Assembly (NCBI GenBank): GCA_934693165.1
Contig: CAKUUX010000007.1
Location: 40,647-104,646, forward strand
DNA length: 64,000 nucleotides
From: an uncultured Candidatus Melainabacteria bacterium
Lineage (GTDB): Bacteria > Cyanobacteriota > Vampirovibrionia > Gastranaerophilales > Gastranaerophilaceae
Reading direction: 5' to 3'
In this document: positions 25,701-35,571 of the stretch, one piece after another
Layout: each line of letters starts with the position of its first letter
Numbering within the stretch: position 1 is the stretch's first letter
Notes under the pieces: model-generated
What the model was told of the DNA's origin: nothing
The model's input: the letters and a program-made list of their open reading frames with translations, nothing else
Database searches by the model: none
Made by a program: the position numbers and the translations under genes

Positions 25701-26888
25701 ATGAAAAAAACAATTATAATCGTTGCATGTGTATTTATTGGTGCTATCTTAGCACGTTTTATAACTTATCAATTATCAGGTTTTATGATGATGAAAAAAA
25801 TGAAAGCTGGTAAAACTCCTGCTGTTGCAATACAAGAAGTTCAAACAAAAGATGTTATCAGAAAGTTTGAGGCTCCTGGTAGAATTCTTTCTGTATCAAG
25901 AATTGATATTGTTGCAAGAACAAGTGGCTATTTAACAAAATCATACTTCAAGGAAGGTGATGTTGTTAAAAAAGGACAAGTTTTATTTGAAATTGAACCA
26001 CAAGAATATCAATTAGCTGCAAATAAGGCAAAAGCAAATTTAGACAATGCAAGAGCACAATTAAATTATTACAATAAACAATTAGTAAGATATGCAGAGC
26101 TTGTAAAACAAGATTATGTATCAAAGGCTCAATATGACCAAATTTTGGCACAAAGGGATTCATACAAAGCGCAAGTTGCGTTGAATGATAGTGCTTACAG
26201 AGATGCTCTTAGAAATTTGAGTTATACTCACGTAAAAGCTCCTGTTGACGGACAAGTTGGTATGATTAACATTACTGTTGGTAACTATGTAACTCCTTCT
26301 TCTGGCGTTTTGACTACTGTAAACAGTGTTGATCCAATTTATGTTTCATTCCCTCTTGATGCAAAGAATTATACTGAGTTAATGAAAGTTGATAAAGTTG
26401 CTGACGTAAATCGTGACGTTGATTTGTATTTCTCATCTGGTTCAAAATATGAACACAAAGGTGTACAAAACTTCCACGATAACAAAGTTGATGCAACAAC
26501 AGGTTCTATCATGATGAGAGCAACTTTTCCTAACCCAGAAGGCTTGTTAATTAATGGTAATTACGCAACTGTATATGTTTATTCTAAACAAAGACAAGAA
26601 TCTCCAGTTGTTCCTCAAATTGCTGTTATGGAAAACCCTCAATACAAATATGTTTATAAACTAGATGCCAAAGGTCTTCCTCAAGTTCAACAAATTGAAA
26701 CTTTTGGTCAAGATGGTTCTGATTGGGTTATTAAATCAGGTTTGAAAAAAGGTGATAAGGTTGTAGTTTCAGGTATTCAATCAGTTATTCCTGGTAAACC
26801 TGTAAGAATTTTATCAGAACAAGAAGTTCAAGAACTAGATGCAAAAGCTAGTAAGAAGGCTTCTGAAGATAAGAAAAATAAAAAGTAA
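25701..26888 (+). CDS. RND efflux periplasmic adaptor (AcrA/MexA family)
   Basis: Membrane-fusion protein linking the inner-membrane RND pump to the outer-membrane channel. The 395 residues start with a signal-anchor helix (about 4-25). Then come the lipoyl half-motifs (GYLTKSYFKEGDVVKKGQVL near 72), an alpha-hairpin coiled coil (about 97-165), the second lipoyl half with VKAPVDGQVG, and beta-barrel and membrane-proximal domains. The C-terminal tail is Lys-rich. It is first of three genes with the pump (25 bp gap) and the channel. No regulator is encoded next to it. Confidence 0.93.
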   Translation: MKKTIIIVACVFIGAILARFITYQLSGFMMMKKMKAGKTPAVAIQEVQTKDVIRKFEAPGRILSVSRIDIVARTSGYLTKSYFKEGDVVKKGQVLFEIEPQEYQLAANKAKANLDNARAQLNYYNKQLVRYAELVKQDYVSKAQYDQILAQRDSYKAQVALNDSAYRDALRNLSYTHVKAPVDGQVGMINITVGNYVTPSSGVLTTVNSVDPIYVSFPLDAKNYTELMKVDKVADVNRDVDLYFSSGSKYEHKGVQNFHDNKVDATTGSIMMRATFPNPEGLLINGNYATVYVYSKQRQESPVVPQIAVMENPQYKYVYKLDAKGLPQVQQIETFGQDGSDWVIKSGLKKGDKVVVSGIQSVIPGKPVRILSEQEVQELDAKASKKASEDKKNKK

Positions 26889-26913
26889 GAAATTAATTAG
26901 GTAGAGAAAATAA

Positions 26914-29900
26914 ATGGCCGAAGAAAATAAAAATAGTTCAACATCACAGAATAATAATGCAAATCCATTTGTAAATAGACCAAAGTTTGCGATAGTTATC
27001 TCATTGACTATCGTACTGGCTGGTTTAATTACAATGATAGGCTTGCCACTTGAAGATTATCCGTCAATCACACCTCCACAAGTTGTTGTATCAGCAACAT
27101 ATACAGGTGCGAGTGCTGACGTGGTAAGAGATACAGTTGCAGCTCCTCTTGAAGCTCAATTGAATGGGGTTGAAGATATGATTTATATGTCATCAACTTC
27201 TCAAAACGGTTCTTATGAACTTACAATTTACTTCAAGGTTGGTACCGACCCTGATATGGCCGTAATCAATGTAAATAACAGATTACAACTTGTAACTCCA
27301 CGTTTGCCAAGCGAAGTTAGAACTTACGGTATGACGGTAAAGAAAAGACGTGGTGGTCCTGGGGTTTTGATGGTTTCAATGACATCGCCTAATAATACGT
27401 TTGATTCTCTTTATCTAGCAAATTATGCTTCTATTTATGTAAAAGATGAGCTTGCTCGTATTGAGGGTGCCAGTGACGTAAACGTTTATGGTTCAGCTTC
27501 ATACTCTATGAGAGTTTGGTTAGATCCTGTTAAAATGGCAAACTATAAATTGTCTGCATCAGAAGTTATCGCTGCTATCCAAGCTCAAAACACGCAAGCA
27601 GCAGTTGGTGACTTGGGTGCTGAACCTTTGAAAGAGCATAAAGATATTAAAATTACTCTTCGTACAAAAGGTCGTTTGACTGATGTTAAACAATTCGAAG
27701 ATATCGTTGTATATTCAAATACAGATGGTTCAAATGTAAAACTTAAAGATATTGCCAGAATTGAACTTGGTGCTGAAAACTATGCAAGTGGTTCATATAT
27801 CGGTGGTAAATCTTCTGCATTAATTGTTATCAAACAGTTACCTGAAGCAAACTCTATCGATTTGGCAAATAAATCTGCTAAGAGATTAAAAGAATTAAGT
27901 AAGAGTTTCCCAAAAGGTATGGAATATAAAATTGAACACGATGAAACAGAATTTATCCGTGAATCAATCAAAGAGGTAGAATATGCTATTGCAATCGCAG
28001 TTGCACTTGTTGCAGCTGTAACTTATTTATTCCTAGGTTCTGCAAGAGCAGCATTTATTCCTCTTTGTGCAATTCCAGTATCGTTGATTGGGGTATTTAT
28101 TTTCGTAGGTTTATTCGGATTTTCAATAAACTTGCTGATGCTGTTCGGATTAGTACTGGCAGTAGGTCTGGTAGTAGACGATGCTATCGTTGTACTGGAA
28201 AATGCCCAGCGACATATTCAGATGGGTAAAGATAAAAAAGAAGCTACGATTATTACTATGATTGAGGTTACAAGTGCCATCGTTGCAACAACTTTGGTAC
28301 TGATGGCAGTATTTGTTCCAGTATGCTTCATTCCTGGAATTAACGGTCAAATGTTTAGACAATTCGCCGTTTGTATTGCTTGTTCTATGGGCTTATCTGC
28401 GATTGTTGCACTTTCATTATCACCAGCATTGTGTGCTATGATTTTGAAAAATGGTGACGATTACGAAGAAGAAAAAGAATATATCAAAAAATTTAATGAA
28501 TGGTTTAACAAAGTTAGAGAACAATATTTACACGCTGTTCACTACTTTGTAGATTCCCCAAAGCATACAATGGTAACTTTAGGTTCATTGATTGTTGTTG
28601 CTTTAGTAATTTCTCATATTATTCCGACAGGTTTCATCCCTCAAGAAGACCAAGGGGCAGTATTTGCGCAAATCCAATTACCAGATGGTGCTTCAACATT
28701 GAGAACAAAAGAAGTTGCAACTACTATTGAAAAAGGTATTAATGAAATTCCAGGTGTTGAACAAACAATTAACATCATTGGTTTTGCAGGTGAAAATACA
28801 GCGTTTATCGTTGCTCAGTTAGAACCTTGGTCAAAACGTGGACGTAAAGAATCTTCAGATGCAGTAGTTGCAAATATAAGAGCTAAATTCTCAAGTTTTC
28901 CTGCAGCAAGGGTTGTTGCATTCCAACCTACATCAATTCCAGGTTTAGGTTCATTTGGTGGTTTTGAATATCAATTGCTTGATAAAGGTGATAGAACTCC
29001 TCAAGAATTGTATGATGAATCATTGAAACTTATTCGTGCTGCAAATATGGATAAGAGCTTGACATCAGTGTTCTCAACTTATACAGCGACATTACCACAA
29101 ATTTTAGTTAAGGTTGATGAACAACAAGCTATGGCTCAAAATGTTTCGGTAAGTGAAATTTATAAAACAATGGCAGCAGTTTATGGTACAACTTATGTAA
29201 ACGACTTTAACAAATTTGGTCGTGTATATCGTGTTATGTTGCAAGCCGATGCTGATTATAGAACAGCAGAACCTGATTTGAAGAGATTATTTGTTAAAAA
29301 TAACAGAGGTGATATGGTTCCATTATCATCAATGGTTAAGTTTGAACCAATCGTTGGACCTTACAGTTTGACAAGATTTAATATGTACAATGCCGTAACT
29401 ATCAATGGACAAGGAGCTGGAAGTACATCATCTGGTCAAGCTATGAAAGCTATGGCAAATTTATCTAACAAAATTTTACCAAAAGATATGGGCTTTGCTT
29501 GGTCTGGTAGTTCCCTACAAGAGCAAGAATCTACTGGTCAAATCGGCTTTATCTTGGCATTATGTTTCACATTCGTATATTTATTCCTAGTTGCTTTATA
29601 TGAAAGTTGGACTCTTCCAATTGCTGTAATGTTAATTGCTCCAGTATCAATGGTTGGTGCGCTATTTGCTCAATATGTTGCAGGTTATACGTTAGACTTG
29701 TACTGTCAAATCGGGCTTGTTGTATTGATTGGTTTAAGTACAAAACAAGCAATTTTGATTATTGAGTTTGCGAAAGAAGCATTTGAACGAAACGGTGGTG
29801 ATGAAGTTGCTGCAGCAATGGAAGCTGCACAATTAAGATTTAGAGCCGTTATGATGACAAATATTGCCTTCATCTTAGGGGTTGTTCCATTAATCTTTGC

Positions 29901-30081
29901 ATCAGGTGCAGGTTCTGTAAGTAGACACTCTGTTGGTATGACAGTATTCGGTGGTATGATTGCCGTTGCGTTTGCAGGTACTATGCTTGTTCCTGCATTC
30001 TTCGTTTGCGTTCAAAGAATGAAGAGATTTTCACATAACTATATTGAAAAAAGAAAAGAGGCTAAAAATGAAAATAAATAA
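26914..30081 (+). CDS. RND multidrug efflux permease (AcrB/HAE1 family)
   Basis: Proton-driven inner-membrane pump, 1055 residues, with twelve TM helices in two repeats and two large periplasmic loops. The proton-relay Asp pair is present in AVGLVVDDAIVVLEN (about residue 415), as is the Lys in GLSTKQAILIIEFA (about 943). Internal matches include FQPTSIPGLGSFGGFEYQLL, typical of the HAE1 drug-pump branch rather than metal pumps. The N-terminus has a short Asn/Ser-rich extension before PFVNRPKFAIVIS. The gene overlaps the channel gene by 14 bp. Confidence 0.96.
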   Translation: MAEENKNSSTSQNNNANPFVNRPKFAIVISLTIVLAGLITMIGLPLEDYPSITPPQVVVSATYTGASADVVRDTVAAPLEAQLNGVEDMIYMSSTSQNGSYELTIYFKVGTDPDMAVINVNNRLQLVTPRLPSEVRTYGMTVKKRRGGPGVLMVSMTSPNNTFDSLYLANYASIYVKDELARIEGASDVNVYGSASYSMRVWLDPVKMANYKLSASEVIAAIQAQNTQAAVGDLGAEPLKEHKDIKITLRTKGRLTDVKQFEDIVVYSNTDGSNVKLKDIARIELGAENYASGSYIGGKSSALIVIKQLPEANSIDLANKSAKRLKELSKSFPKGMEYKIEHDETEFIRESIKEVEYAIAIAVALVAAVTYLFLGSARAAFIPLCAIPVSLIGVFIFVGLFGFSINLLMLFGLVLAVGLVVDDAIVVLENAQRHIQMGKDKKEATIITMIEVTSAIVATTLVLMAVFVPVCFIPGINGQMFRQFAVCIACSMGLSAIVALSLSPALCAMILKNGDDYEEEKEYIKKFNEWFNKVREQYLHAVHYFVDSPKHTMVTLGSLIVVALVISHIIPTGFIPQEDQGAVFAQIQLPDGASTLRTKEVATTIEKGINEIPGVEQTINIIGFAGENTAFIVAQLEPWSKRGRKESSDAVVANIRAKFSSFPAARVVAFQPTSIPGLGSFGGFEYQLLDKGDRTPQELYDESLKLIRAANMDKSLTSVFSTYTATLPQILVKVDEQQAMAQNVSVSEIYKTMAAVYGTTYVNDFNKFGRVYRVMLQADADYRTAEPDLKRLFVKNNRGDMVPLSSMVKFEPIVGPYSLTRFNMYNAVTINGQGAGSTSSGQAMKAMANLSNKILPKDMGFAWSGSSLQEQESTGQIGFILALCFTFVYLFLVALYESWTLPIAVMLIAPVSMVGALFAQYVAGYTLDLYCQIGLVVLIGLSTKQAILIIEFAKEAFERNGGDEVAAAMEAAQLRFRAVMMTNIAFILGVVPLIFASGAGSVSRHSVGMTVFGGMIAVAFAGTMLVPAFFVCVQRMKRFSHNYIEKRKEAKNENK

Positions 30082-31534
30082 CAAAATTTTATTATTAGCT
30101 TTAGTTCTTATGTTGTCGTTATCTACTTGTTTCGCAAATGTTAATAAAAAAGATGACAATGCTAACATAAAAAATATTGGAAATGTAATTAAAAAAGAAG
30201 AATATCCAAATTCAGAACATGTTGCTCCTGTAGTAAACAAGCAAGACCAACAAGAAACTTATGTCGTTGAAGGTTCTGTAGAAAAGAATATTGATATTAC
30301 TTTAAATGAATGTATAAGATTTGCTCTTGGTAATAATCCTAAAATTAGAGAGTCAATGGAAGATATTATTGCTTCTGATGCAAGAGTAAGACAAGCTTGG
30401 TCTAACTGGTTTCCTCAATTAAATTGGCAAACTGGTTATACGAGAATTAAACAATTGCAATTAGCAGACTTATTGGGTAGTGGTGGTGCTAGACCTTATA
30501 ACTACTACGTTTTAGGTCAAATCTCATTATCTGAAATGCTTTATGACTTTGGTGTAACTCAAAATAAGGTTACTATCCAAAAGTTAGAAAGAGATGCTTA
30601 TAAAATCAATTTAACTTCAACAATCAATGACGTAATTATGAACGTAAAAAATGATTACTATAATCTTTTATACGCTTATGATAGACGAGATGTTGCAGAA
30701 GATACAGTTAAAAAGTTTGAAATGTTCTACAACCAAGCAAAAGCGTTCTATGAAATTGGTGCAAATCCAAAAGTTGACGTTACAATTGCAGAAGTTAATT
30801 TGAGTAATGCAAAATTAGAACTTATTCAGGCAAATAATGCTGTAGATATTGCAGTTGCTAAATTAAACAATTCTATTGGTTTACCATTTAGAACTCAATA
30901 TAATGTAAAAGAACGACTTCAATATTATCCTGTTACAGTAACTTTAGAGGATGCAGTTTCTATTGCTGAAAAATCAAGACCAGATTTATTGATTTTAGGA
31001 AAAAAAGTAGAAGCCGCAAAACAAAATTGGAAATTAGCTAAAAAAGCTTATTATCCAAACATTTCTGTTGAAGGTCAAGTTGCAGTTGGTGGTAAAACTC
31101 CTACTTCTACTTATGGTTATAACTTAGGTGGATACTTAAACTTCCCTACAGTTAACGGTATGTTGATTAAAAACCAAATTAAAGAAGCAAGAGCTAGCTA
31201 TGATAGAGAAATGGCAAGAGCTGAATCTTCAAGAAATAATATTTATTTAGAAATTCAACAAGCATATTACACTCTTGATGAAAAGAAAAGTCAAATTCCA
31301 GTAGCTTTCTTGAACGTAAAAAAAGCAAAAGAAAACTATGAATTATCATATGGAAGATATAAAGTAGGTGTTGGTAATCCTACAGAACTTAAAGATGCGC
31401 AAGTATCATATCAAAATGCTCAGTTGTCTTACTATAATACGCTTTATCAATACAATTCTGCAAGAGCTAAGCTAGAAAAATCTATCGGCAGAAACCTTGT
31501 TGATAAAGATATGGTTATTAATTTAGAGAAGTAA
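30068..31534 (+). CDS. TolC/OprM-like outer-membrane efflux protein
   Basis: Outer-membrane channel of the tripartite pump. I place the start at ATG 30068 (MKINNKILLL), after AAAGAGG, giving 488 residues with a cleavable signal peptide ending near TCFANVNKK. A TTG start 8 codons earlier is less likely. Two OEP repeats are visible: ITLNECIRFALGNNPKI (about 78) and the second with VTLEDAVSIAEKSRPDL (about 298), each followed by long amphipathic helices. There is no lipobox. It is the last gene of the operon and converges with tlyA with a 17-bp overlap. Confidence 0.92.
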   Translation: MKINNKILLLALVLMLSLSTCFANVNKKDDNANIKNIGNVIKKEEYPNSEHVAPVVNKQDQQETYVVEGSVEKNIDITLNECIRFALGNNPKIRESMEDIIASDARVRQAWSNWFPQLNWQTGYTRIKQLQLADLLGSGGARPYNYYVLGQISLSEMLYDFGVTQNKVTIQKLERDAYKINLTSTINDVIMNVKNDYYNLLYAYDRRDVAEDTVKKFEMFYNQAKAFYEIGANPKVDVTIAEVNLSNAKLELIQANNAVDIAVAKLNNSIGLPFRTQYNVKERLQYYPVTVTLEDAVSIAEKSRPDLLILGKKVEAAKQNWKLAKKAYYPNISVEGQVAVGGKTPTSTYGYNLGGYLNFPTVNGMLIKNQIKEARASYDREMARAESSRNNIYLEIQQAYYTLDEKKSQIPVAFLNVKKAKENYELSYGRYKVGVGNPTELKDAQVSYQNAQLSYYNTLYQYNSARAKLEKSIGRNLVDKDMVINLEK

Positions 31535-32327
31535 ACGCATCTTGAACAATTTGTTCTGGGATAATTTCATTATCTAATTCTTTATCTGACAACAAAATTA
31601 GATATTCAATGTTGCCGTGAGGACCTTTGATTGGTGAATATGTTAGGTCATTAATTTTTAGGTCTAAACTTCTGGCATGAGAAATTACATTTTTTATAAT
31701 GTCTAAATGTACTTTTGGATTTCTTACGACTCCACCTTTTTCTACAAGGTCTTTTCCTGCCTCAAATTGTGGTTTTATAAGGCATACCATTTGAAAATCT
31801 TTTTCACGAATAAGTTTTTTGAAATTTTCTAAAACTTTAGTTAATGAGATAAAAGATACATCGCAAACGAGAAGTTCTGCTTTTTCGTTATTTTCTCCGT
31901 AAACTTCGTTCAATTCGCAATTTTTTAAGTTGCAACCTTCAATGACTTTTACTTGTTTGTGTGAACGAAATTTCCAGTCAATTTGGTTATGTCCAACGTC
32001 AACTGAATAAACAAATTTAGCTCCATTTTGAAGTAAGCAATCTGTAAATCCTCCTGTCGAAGCGCCTGCATCTAAGCATATTTTTCCTTCAGGTTTTACG
32101 TCAAAGGCTTTTAAAGCTTTTTCTAATTTAAAACCACCTCTTGATACATAAGGCATAGATTTTACACGTATTTCGTATTCTTTTTCTGTGTTTATTTGAT
32201 ATCCTGCTTTTGTAATTCTTTCATCATTTATAATTACATCGCCTGCAAGGATTGATGCAGATGCTTTGCTTTTGTTATCAAAATAGCCTAAGCTTACTAA
32301 ATATGTATCAAGTCTTTCTTTTTTCAA
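31518..32327 (-). CDS. tlyA: TlyA-family rRNA 2'-O-methyltransferase
   Basis: 269 residues: an N-terminal S4 RNA-binding domain (1-65, RLDTYLVSLGYFDNKSKASA) and an FtsJ-type Rossmann methyltransferase domain with the SAM motif LDAGASTGGFTDCLL (near 80) and an SVDVGHNQIDW segment. TlyA proteins, often annotated hemolysin A, methylate 16S and/or 23S rRNA cytidines. The start overlaps the tatD stop by 4 bp, so they form an operon. The 3' end overlaps the efflux channel gene on the opposite strand. Confidence 0.93.
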   Translation of the reverse strand: MKKERLDTYLVSLGYFDNKSKASASILAGDVIINDERITKAGYQINTEKEYEIRVKSMPYVSRGGFKLEKALKAFDVKPEGKICLDAGASTGGFTDCLLQNGAKFVYSVDVGHNQIDWKFRSHKQVKVIEGCNLKNCELNEVYGENNEKAELLVCDVSFISLTKVLENFKKLIREKDFQMVCLIKPQFEAGKDLVEKGGVVRNPKVHLDIIKNVISHARSLDLKINDLTYSPIKGPHGNIEYLILLSDKELDNEIIPEQIVQDAFTSLN

Positions 32328-33103
32328 AATTTAAATACCTTATATGCGTTATTTGTAGTTGTTTCCATAATATGTTCTGTAGAAGATTCTCTAAGTCGAG
32401 CAATTTCTTCTGCAACAAGTCTTGTGTAGGCTGGTTGGTTTGTTGTTCCACGATAAGGATGTGGAGTAAGATATGGAGCGTCTGTTTCTAATAACAAGAA
32501 GTTTTCATCAATATTTTGCGCTACTTCTTTCATTTTTTTTGCGTTTTTAAAAGTTACAACACCACCAAGAGAAATAAACCAACCTTCTTTTATGCATTTG
32601 TTGGCAAATTCTAAGCTACCTGAGAAACAATGCAAGACGACTTTTGACTTACTTTGGTCATTGTGTTCCTTTATTATATCAAAAGTGTCTTTATGGGCTT
32701 CTCTGTCGTGTACATTTATTGGTAAATTTAGTTCGTTTGCAAGTTTTATTTGTTTTATAAATATTTCTTTTTGTAAGTCAATAAATGTTTTATCCCAGTA
32801 ATAGTCTAACCCAATTTCACCAATACCAATTATTTTTTTATTTTGAGAAACTTTTTTTCTTATCAAATCTAAAATATTATCACTCCAAGTTTTTGCCTCT
32901 TCTGGAAAAACGCCTAACATACAATAAACTTGTTCGTATTTATTTGCAAGTTCAATTATTCTATCAAAACTTTTAACATCAGCAGATGGAATAATAATCT
33001 TTTTTACACTATTTTTCTCTGCATTGTTAAGAATTTCTTTAATAGAAATATCTTCAATCATATCTATGTGAGAGTGAGTATCTATAATATATTTAGTATC
33101 CAT
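32324..33103 (-). CDS. tatD: TatD family metal-dependent hydrolase
   Basis: A 259-residue TIM-barrel deoxyribonuclease family member. Metal ligands are visible in IDTHSHIDM (about 7), GEIGLDYYW (about 97), INVHDREAHKD (about 129) and HCFSGS, with Asp in LLETDAPYLTPHPYRG (about 205). Known family activities are 3'-5' exonuclease and D-aminoacyl-tRNA hydrolysis. It is first gene with tlyA. A TATAAT box lies about 10 bp before ATG, with a tandem TGTTACA motif just upstream. Confidence 0.95.
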   Translation of the reverse strand: MDTKYIIDTHSHIDMIEDISIKEILNNAEKNSVKKIIIPSADVKSFDRIIELANKYEQVYCMLGVFPEEAKTWSDNILDLIRKKVSQNKKIIGIGEIGLDYYWDKTFIDLQKEIFIKQIKLANELNLPINVHDREAHKDTFDIIKEHNDQSKSKVVLHCFSGSLEFANKCIKEGWFISLGGVVTFKNAKKMKEVAQNIDENFLLLETDAPYLTPHPYRGTTNQPAYTRLVAEEIARLRESSTEHIMETTTNNAYKVFKF

Positions 33104-33128
33104 AAGTTAATTATATCACGAATAATTT

Positions 33129-33144
33129 TGTAACAAATGTAACA
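33129..33144 (-). promoter_or_regulatory. Tandem TGTTACA motif upstream of tatD
   Basis: On the minus strand: TGTTACA-TT-TGTTACA, an exact direct repeat, 26 nt before the tatD ATG and just upstream of the -10 box TATAAT. The same motif precedes def (2711-2727), and a variant lies at 63902-63919. Confidence 0.4.
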
Positions 33145-33251
33145 GGGCATGTTATAAACGTAAAATAATGTGGTATTAAATAATTATAACAGACTAACAC
33201 TAAAGTATTAGATAACTAGACTAAAGGATTAGAAAAAACCCCAAGAAAGGA

Positions 33252-33362
33252 TTCTGCATACATAAAGTATCGTAGAACGTTAAGACTAGCACCCCACAAT
33301 CTCTAAATGGAGCTTTTTGCAAAATTTAGAACCATAGCCATGTTGACTTTTTCGTGGCGAGG
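33252..33362 (+). ncRNA. Candidate structured RNA upstream of dnaG region
   Basis: Three consecutive stem-loops can be drawn. One is TTCTGCATAC with GTATCGTAGAA (33252-33277). The second is TCTAAAT with ATTTAGA (33302-33330). The third is GCCATG with CGTGGC (33337-33358), closed by CC/GG. The region is less A+T-rich than the flanks and carries no open frame. It ends 14 nt before the small ORF at 33377. I could not match it to a known riboswitch or to 6S RNA. Confidence 0.4.
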
Positions 33363-33376
33363 ATTAAACAGAAAGA

Positions 33377-33604
33377 ATGGACAACTTTAATTTTTACGCA
33401 GACAAAGATTTAAACTATCAAACGTCTTTTTCTAAAACAGGAGAAGCGATAGTTTTTACAATGTGTTCTGATGATTCTCCATTCAAAAATGAAAATCAAC
33501 CTAAAAAAGAAAATTCATTTATCCATAATTACGAATTTAGTAGAGAAAGTTCAATCATTCTTGATTGGAAACGTTCTCAATTACGTTCTCGCTCAAATTC
33601 TTAA
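33377..33604 (+). CDS. Hypothetical 75-residue protein
   Basis: A small polar protein of unknown family. It has a charged N-terminus, a short beta-like segment (GEAIVFTMCSDDSPF, about 23-37) and a basic Ser/Arg-rich C-terminus (DWKRSQLRSRSNS). SD support is modest (GAGG about 13 nt, AGAAAG about 1 nt before the ATG). It follows a structured region and precedes dnaG by 86 bp. It may be a real small protein under leader control, or an unexpressed frame. Confidence 0.45.
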   Translation: MDNFNFYADKDLNYQTSFSKTGEAIVFTMCSDDSPFKNENQPKKENSFIHNYEFSRESSIILDWKRSQLRSRSNS

Positions 33605-33690
33605 AATTTGAATTAAAATTTTTATGAATATTTCTCATCCAAAAATTTGATAAATACTGATTTTATTTTTGGTCGTGTTAGAATTATATT

Positions 33691-35571
33691 ATGGAATATA
33701 CGTACGAAGAAGCTATATCACAAATTAGGGATAGGATTGATATTGTTGAAATTATATCAGAAGATGTGATTTTAAAACAAAAAGGTTCTAGTTATTGGGG
33801 TTGCTGTCCTTTTCATGGAGAAAAAACTCCATCATTTTGTGTTACTCCTTCAAAAGGTATTTTTCACTGTTTTGGTTGTGGCGTCGGTGGCGATGCTATT
33901 ACATTTTTGATGAAAATTAGAAACTGGGATTTTAATGAAACTATTAAATTCTTGGCTGATAAGTATGGTGTTGAATTACCAAAATTTAAGGGTAAATCAG
34001 GACAATTTGCAGAAGTAAAAGATGGAGCTCTTGAGGCTTCAAAACAAGCTGTCGCAATTTTTAAACAGTCTTTGTTTGATTTACCAAGTAATTCGCCCAT
34101 CCTTGAATATTTACATGGCAGAGATATTGATGAAAATGTTATCGAAAAATATTCATTGGGTTTAGGCTTAAAGGAACCAAATTATTTATATAAAAAATTA
34201 AAAAAAGATTTTTCAGATGAAGTTTTAGAAGCGTCAGGTCTTGTGATTAAAGGAAATCACGGATATGTTGATAGATTTAGAAACAGAGTTATAATTCCTA
34301 TTCAAGATGAAAAAGGAAACTACGTTGCGTTTGGTGCTAGGGCAGTTGAAGCTGGTCAAAATCCGAAATATTTAAACTCTCCTGATACAATAATTTATAA
34401 CAAAAGCCGTATTCTATATGGGCTTTATACTGCAAAAGAGTCTATAAAAGAAAATGATGCTGTAATAATTATGGAAGGATATTTTGACGTTATTTCTGCG
34501 CAAGCTCACGGTATAGAAAATTGTGTTGCGTCTTGTGGTACTTCATTAACAGCAGACCACGTTAAATTGCTTGCACGATATACAAAATCAAGAAGAGTAT
34601 ATTTATCTTTTGATACGGATACAGCAGGGGTTAATGCGACAAATAGAGGTGCTGAGTTAATCAAAAATGCATTCTCGGGATTAGGTAAAATTAAACAATT
34701 TGATGAATCTCATTTAGCAGTTGATGAAGATAAATATTCTTGTGAAATTAGAGTTATTTCCCCTCCAAGAGGAAAAGACCCTGACGAATTTATTCGTGAA
34801 GAAGGTGCAGAAAGCTTTAAGAAATACGTTGATAATGCACCATTGTTAATAGATTTTCAACTAAATCAAATTTTAAAACATAAATCAGAAGCACATACAC
34901 CTCAAGAAAAATCTGCTTTAGTGAAGAGTTTGATACCAATTTTACAGGATATTCAAAACGATGTTATTAGAACTGAATATATTAAATTGGTTTCAACATC
35001 TTTGAACATAAATGAGCAAGCTTTAAATAATGAGGTACAAAGAACACTTAATCAAAATTTTGATTCAAAAATCAATGTTAAGAAAATTGTAACAAAATCC
35101 TCAAATATTGAAGAAAAAGCGCAAAAAAATATACTCTCAATGTATTTAATAAATAGTAGCCCTTTGAATTTTCAGCAAATAGCAGAAATGACAAAGAATG
35201 TACAATTTACAAACGAAAAGTTAATAATTGTAAAAAATACAATTGACAAATTAATATATACCGTAAATAATGTTAGAGAACTAACGGAAAGTTTGTTTGA
35301 AACCTTTAATTCTCAAGAAGAGATACAATCTGTAATTTCAGAATTAATCGTAATTTCGGATTCATTTAATAATTTGTCTATTGAAGATTTTCAAGCTGTA
35401 GTGGAAGAAAACATCAATAAACTTGAGTTTGTAAAAAAAGAAAAAGAACAACAAGAATTAAAAGAGCTCTATAATGACGTAAATGACGACGAGATAGAAT
35501 CTCTAAAAGTCCAAATGCATTTAAGAGATCAAATAAAAAAACAATTAAGAACTGGAGATAATAATGACTAG
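33691..35571 (+). CDS. dnaG: DNA primase
   Basis: Synthesises RNA primers for replication. The 626 residues contain the N-terminal CHC2 zinc finger (CPFHGEKTPSFCV...CFGCG, about 41-70), the catalytic core and TOPRIM domain (IIMEGYFDVISAQ near 258 and FDTDTAG near 308), and a C-terminal helicase-interaction region. No Shine-Dalgarno is visible; instead an extended -10 (TGTTAGAAT, 33676-33684) lies 6 nt before ATG, so the mRNA may be leaderless. The stop overlaps rpoD by 8 bp. Confidence 0.97.
   Translation: MEYTYEEAISQIRDRIDIVEIISEDVILKQKGSSYWGCCPFHGEKTPSFCVTPSKGIFHCFGCGVGGDAITFLMKIRNWDFNETIKFLADKYGVELPKFKGKSGQFAEVKDGALEASKQAVAIFKQSLFDLPSNSPILEYLHGRDIDENVIEKYSLGLGLKEPNYLYKKLKKDFSDEVLEASGLVIKGNHGYVDRFRNRVIIPIQDEKGNYVAFGARAVEAGQNPKYLNSPDTIIYNKSRILYGLYTAKESIKENDAVIIMEGYFDVISAQAHGIENCVASCGTSLTADHVKLLARYTKSRRVYLSFDTDTAGVNATNRGAELIKNAFSGLGKIKQFDESHLAVDEDKYSCEIRVISPPRGKDPDEFIREEGAESFKKYVDNAPLLIDFQLNQILKHKSEAHTPQEKSALVKSLIPILQDIQNDVIRTEYIKLVSTSLNINEQALNNEVQRTLNQNFDSKINVKKIVTKSSNIEEKAQKNILSMYLINSSPLNFQQIAEMTKNVQFTNEKLIIVKNTIDKLIYTVNNVRELTESLFETFNSQEEIQSVISELIVISDSFNNLSIEDFQAVVEENINKLEFVKKEKEQQELKELYNDVNDDEIESLKVQMHLRDQIKKQLRTGDNND

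Noticed and set aside
33165..33376. 6S RNA
   Set aside because: I could not draw one long closing stem with a central bubble; only three separate hairpins are supported.
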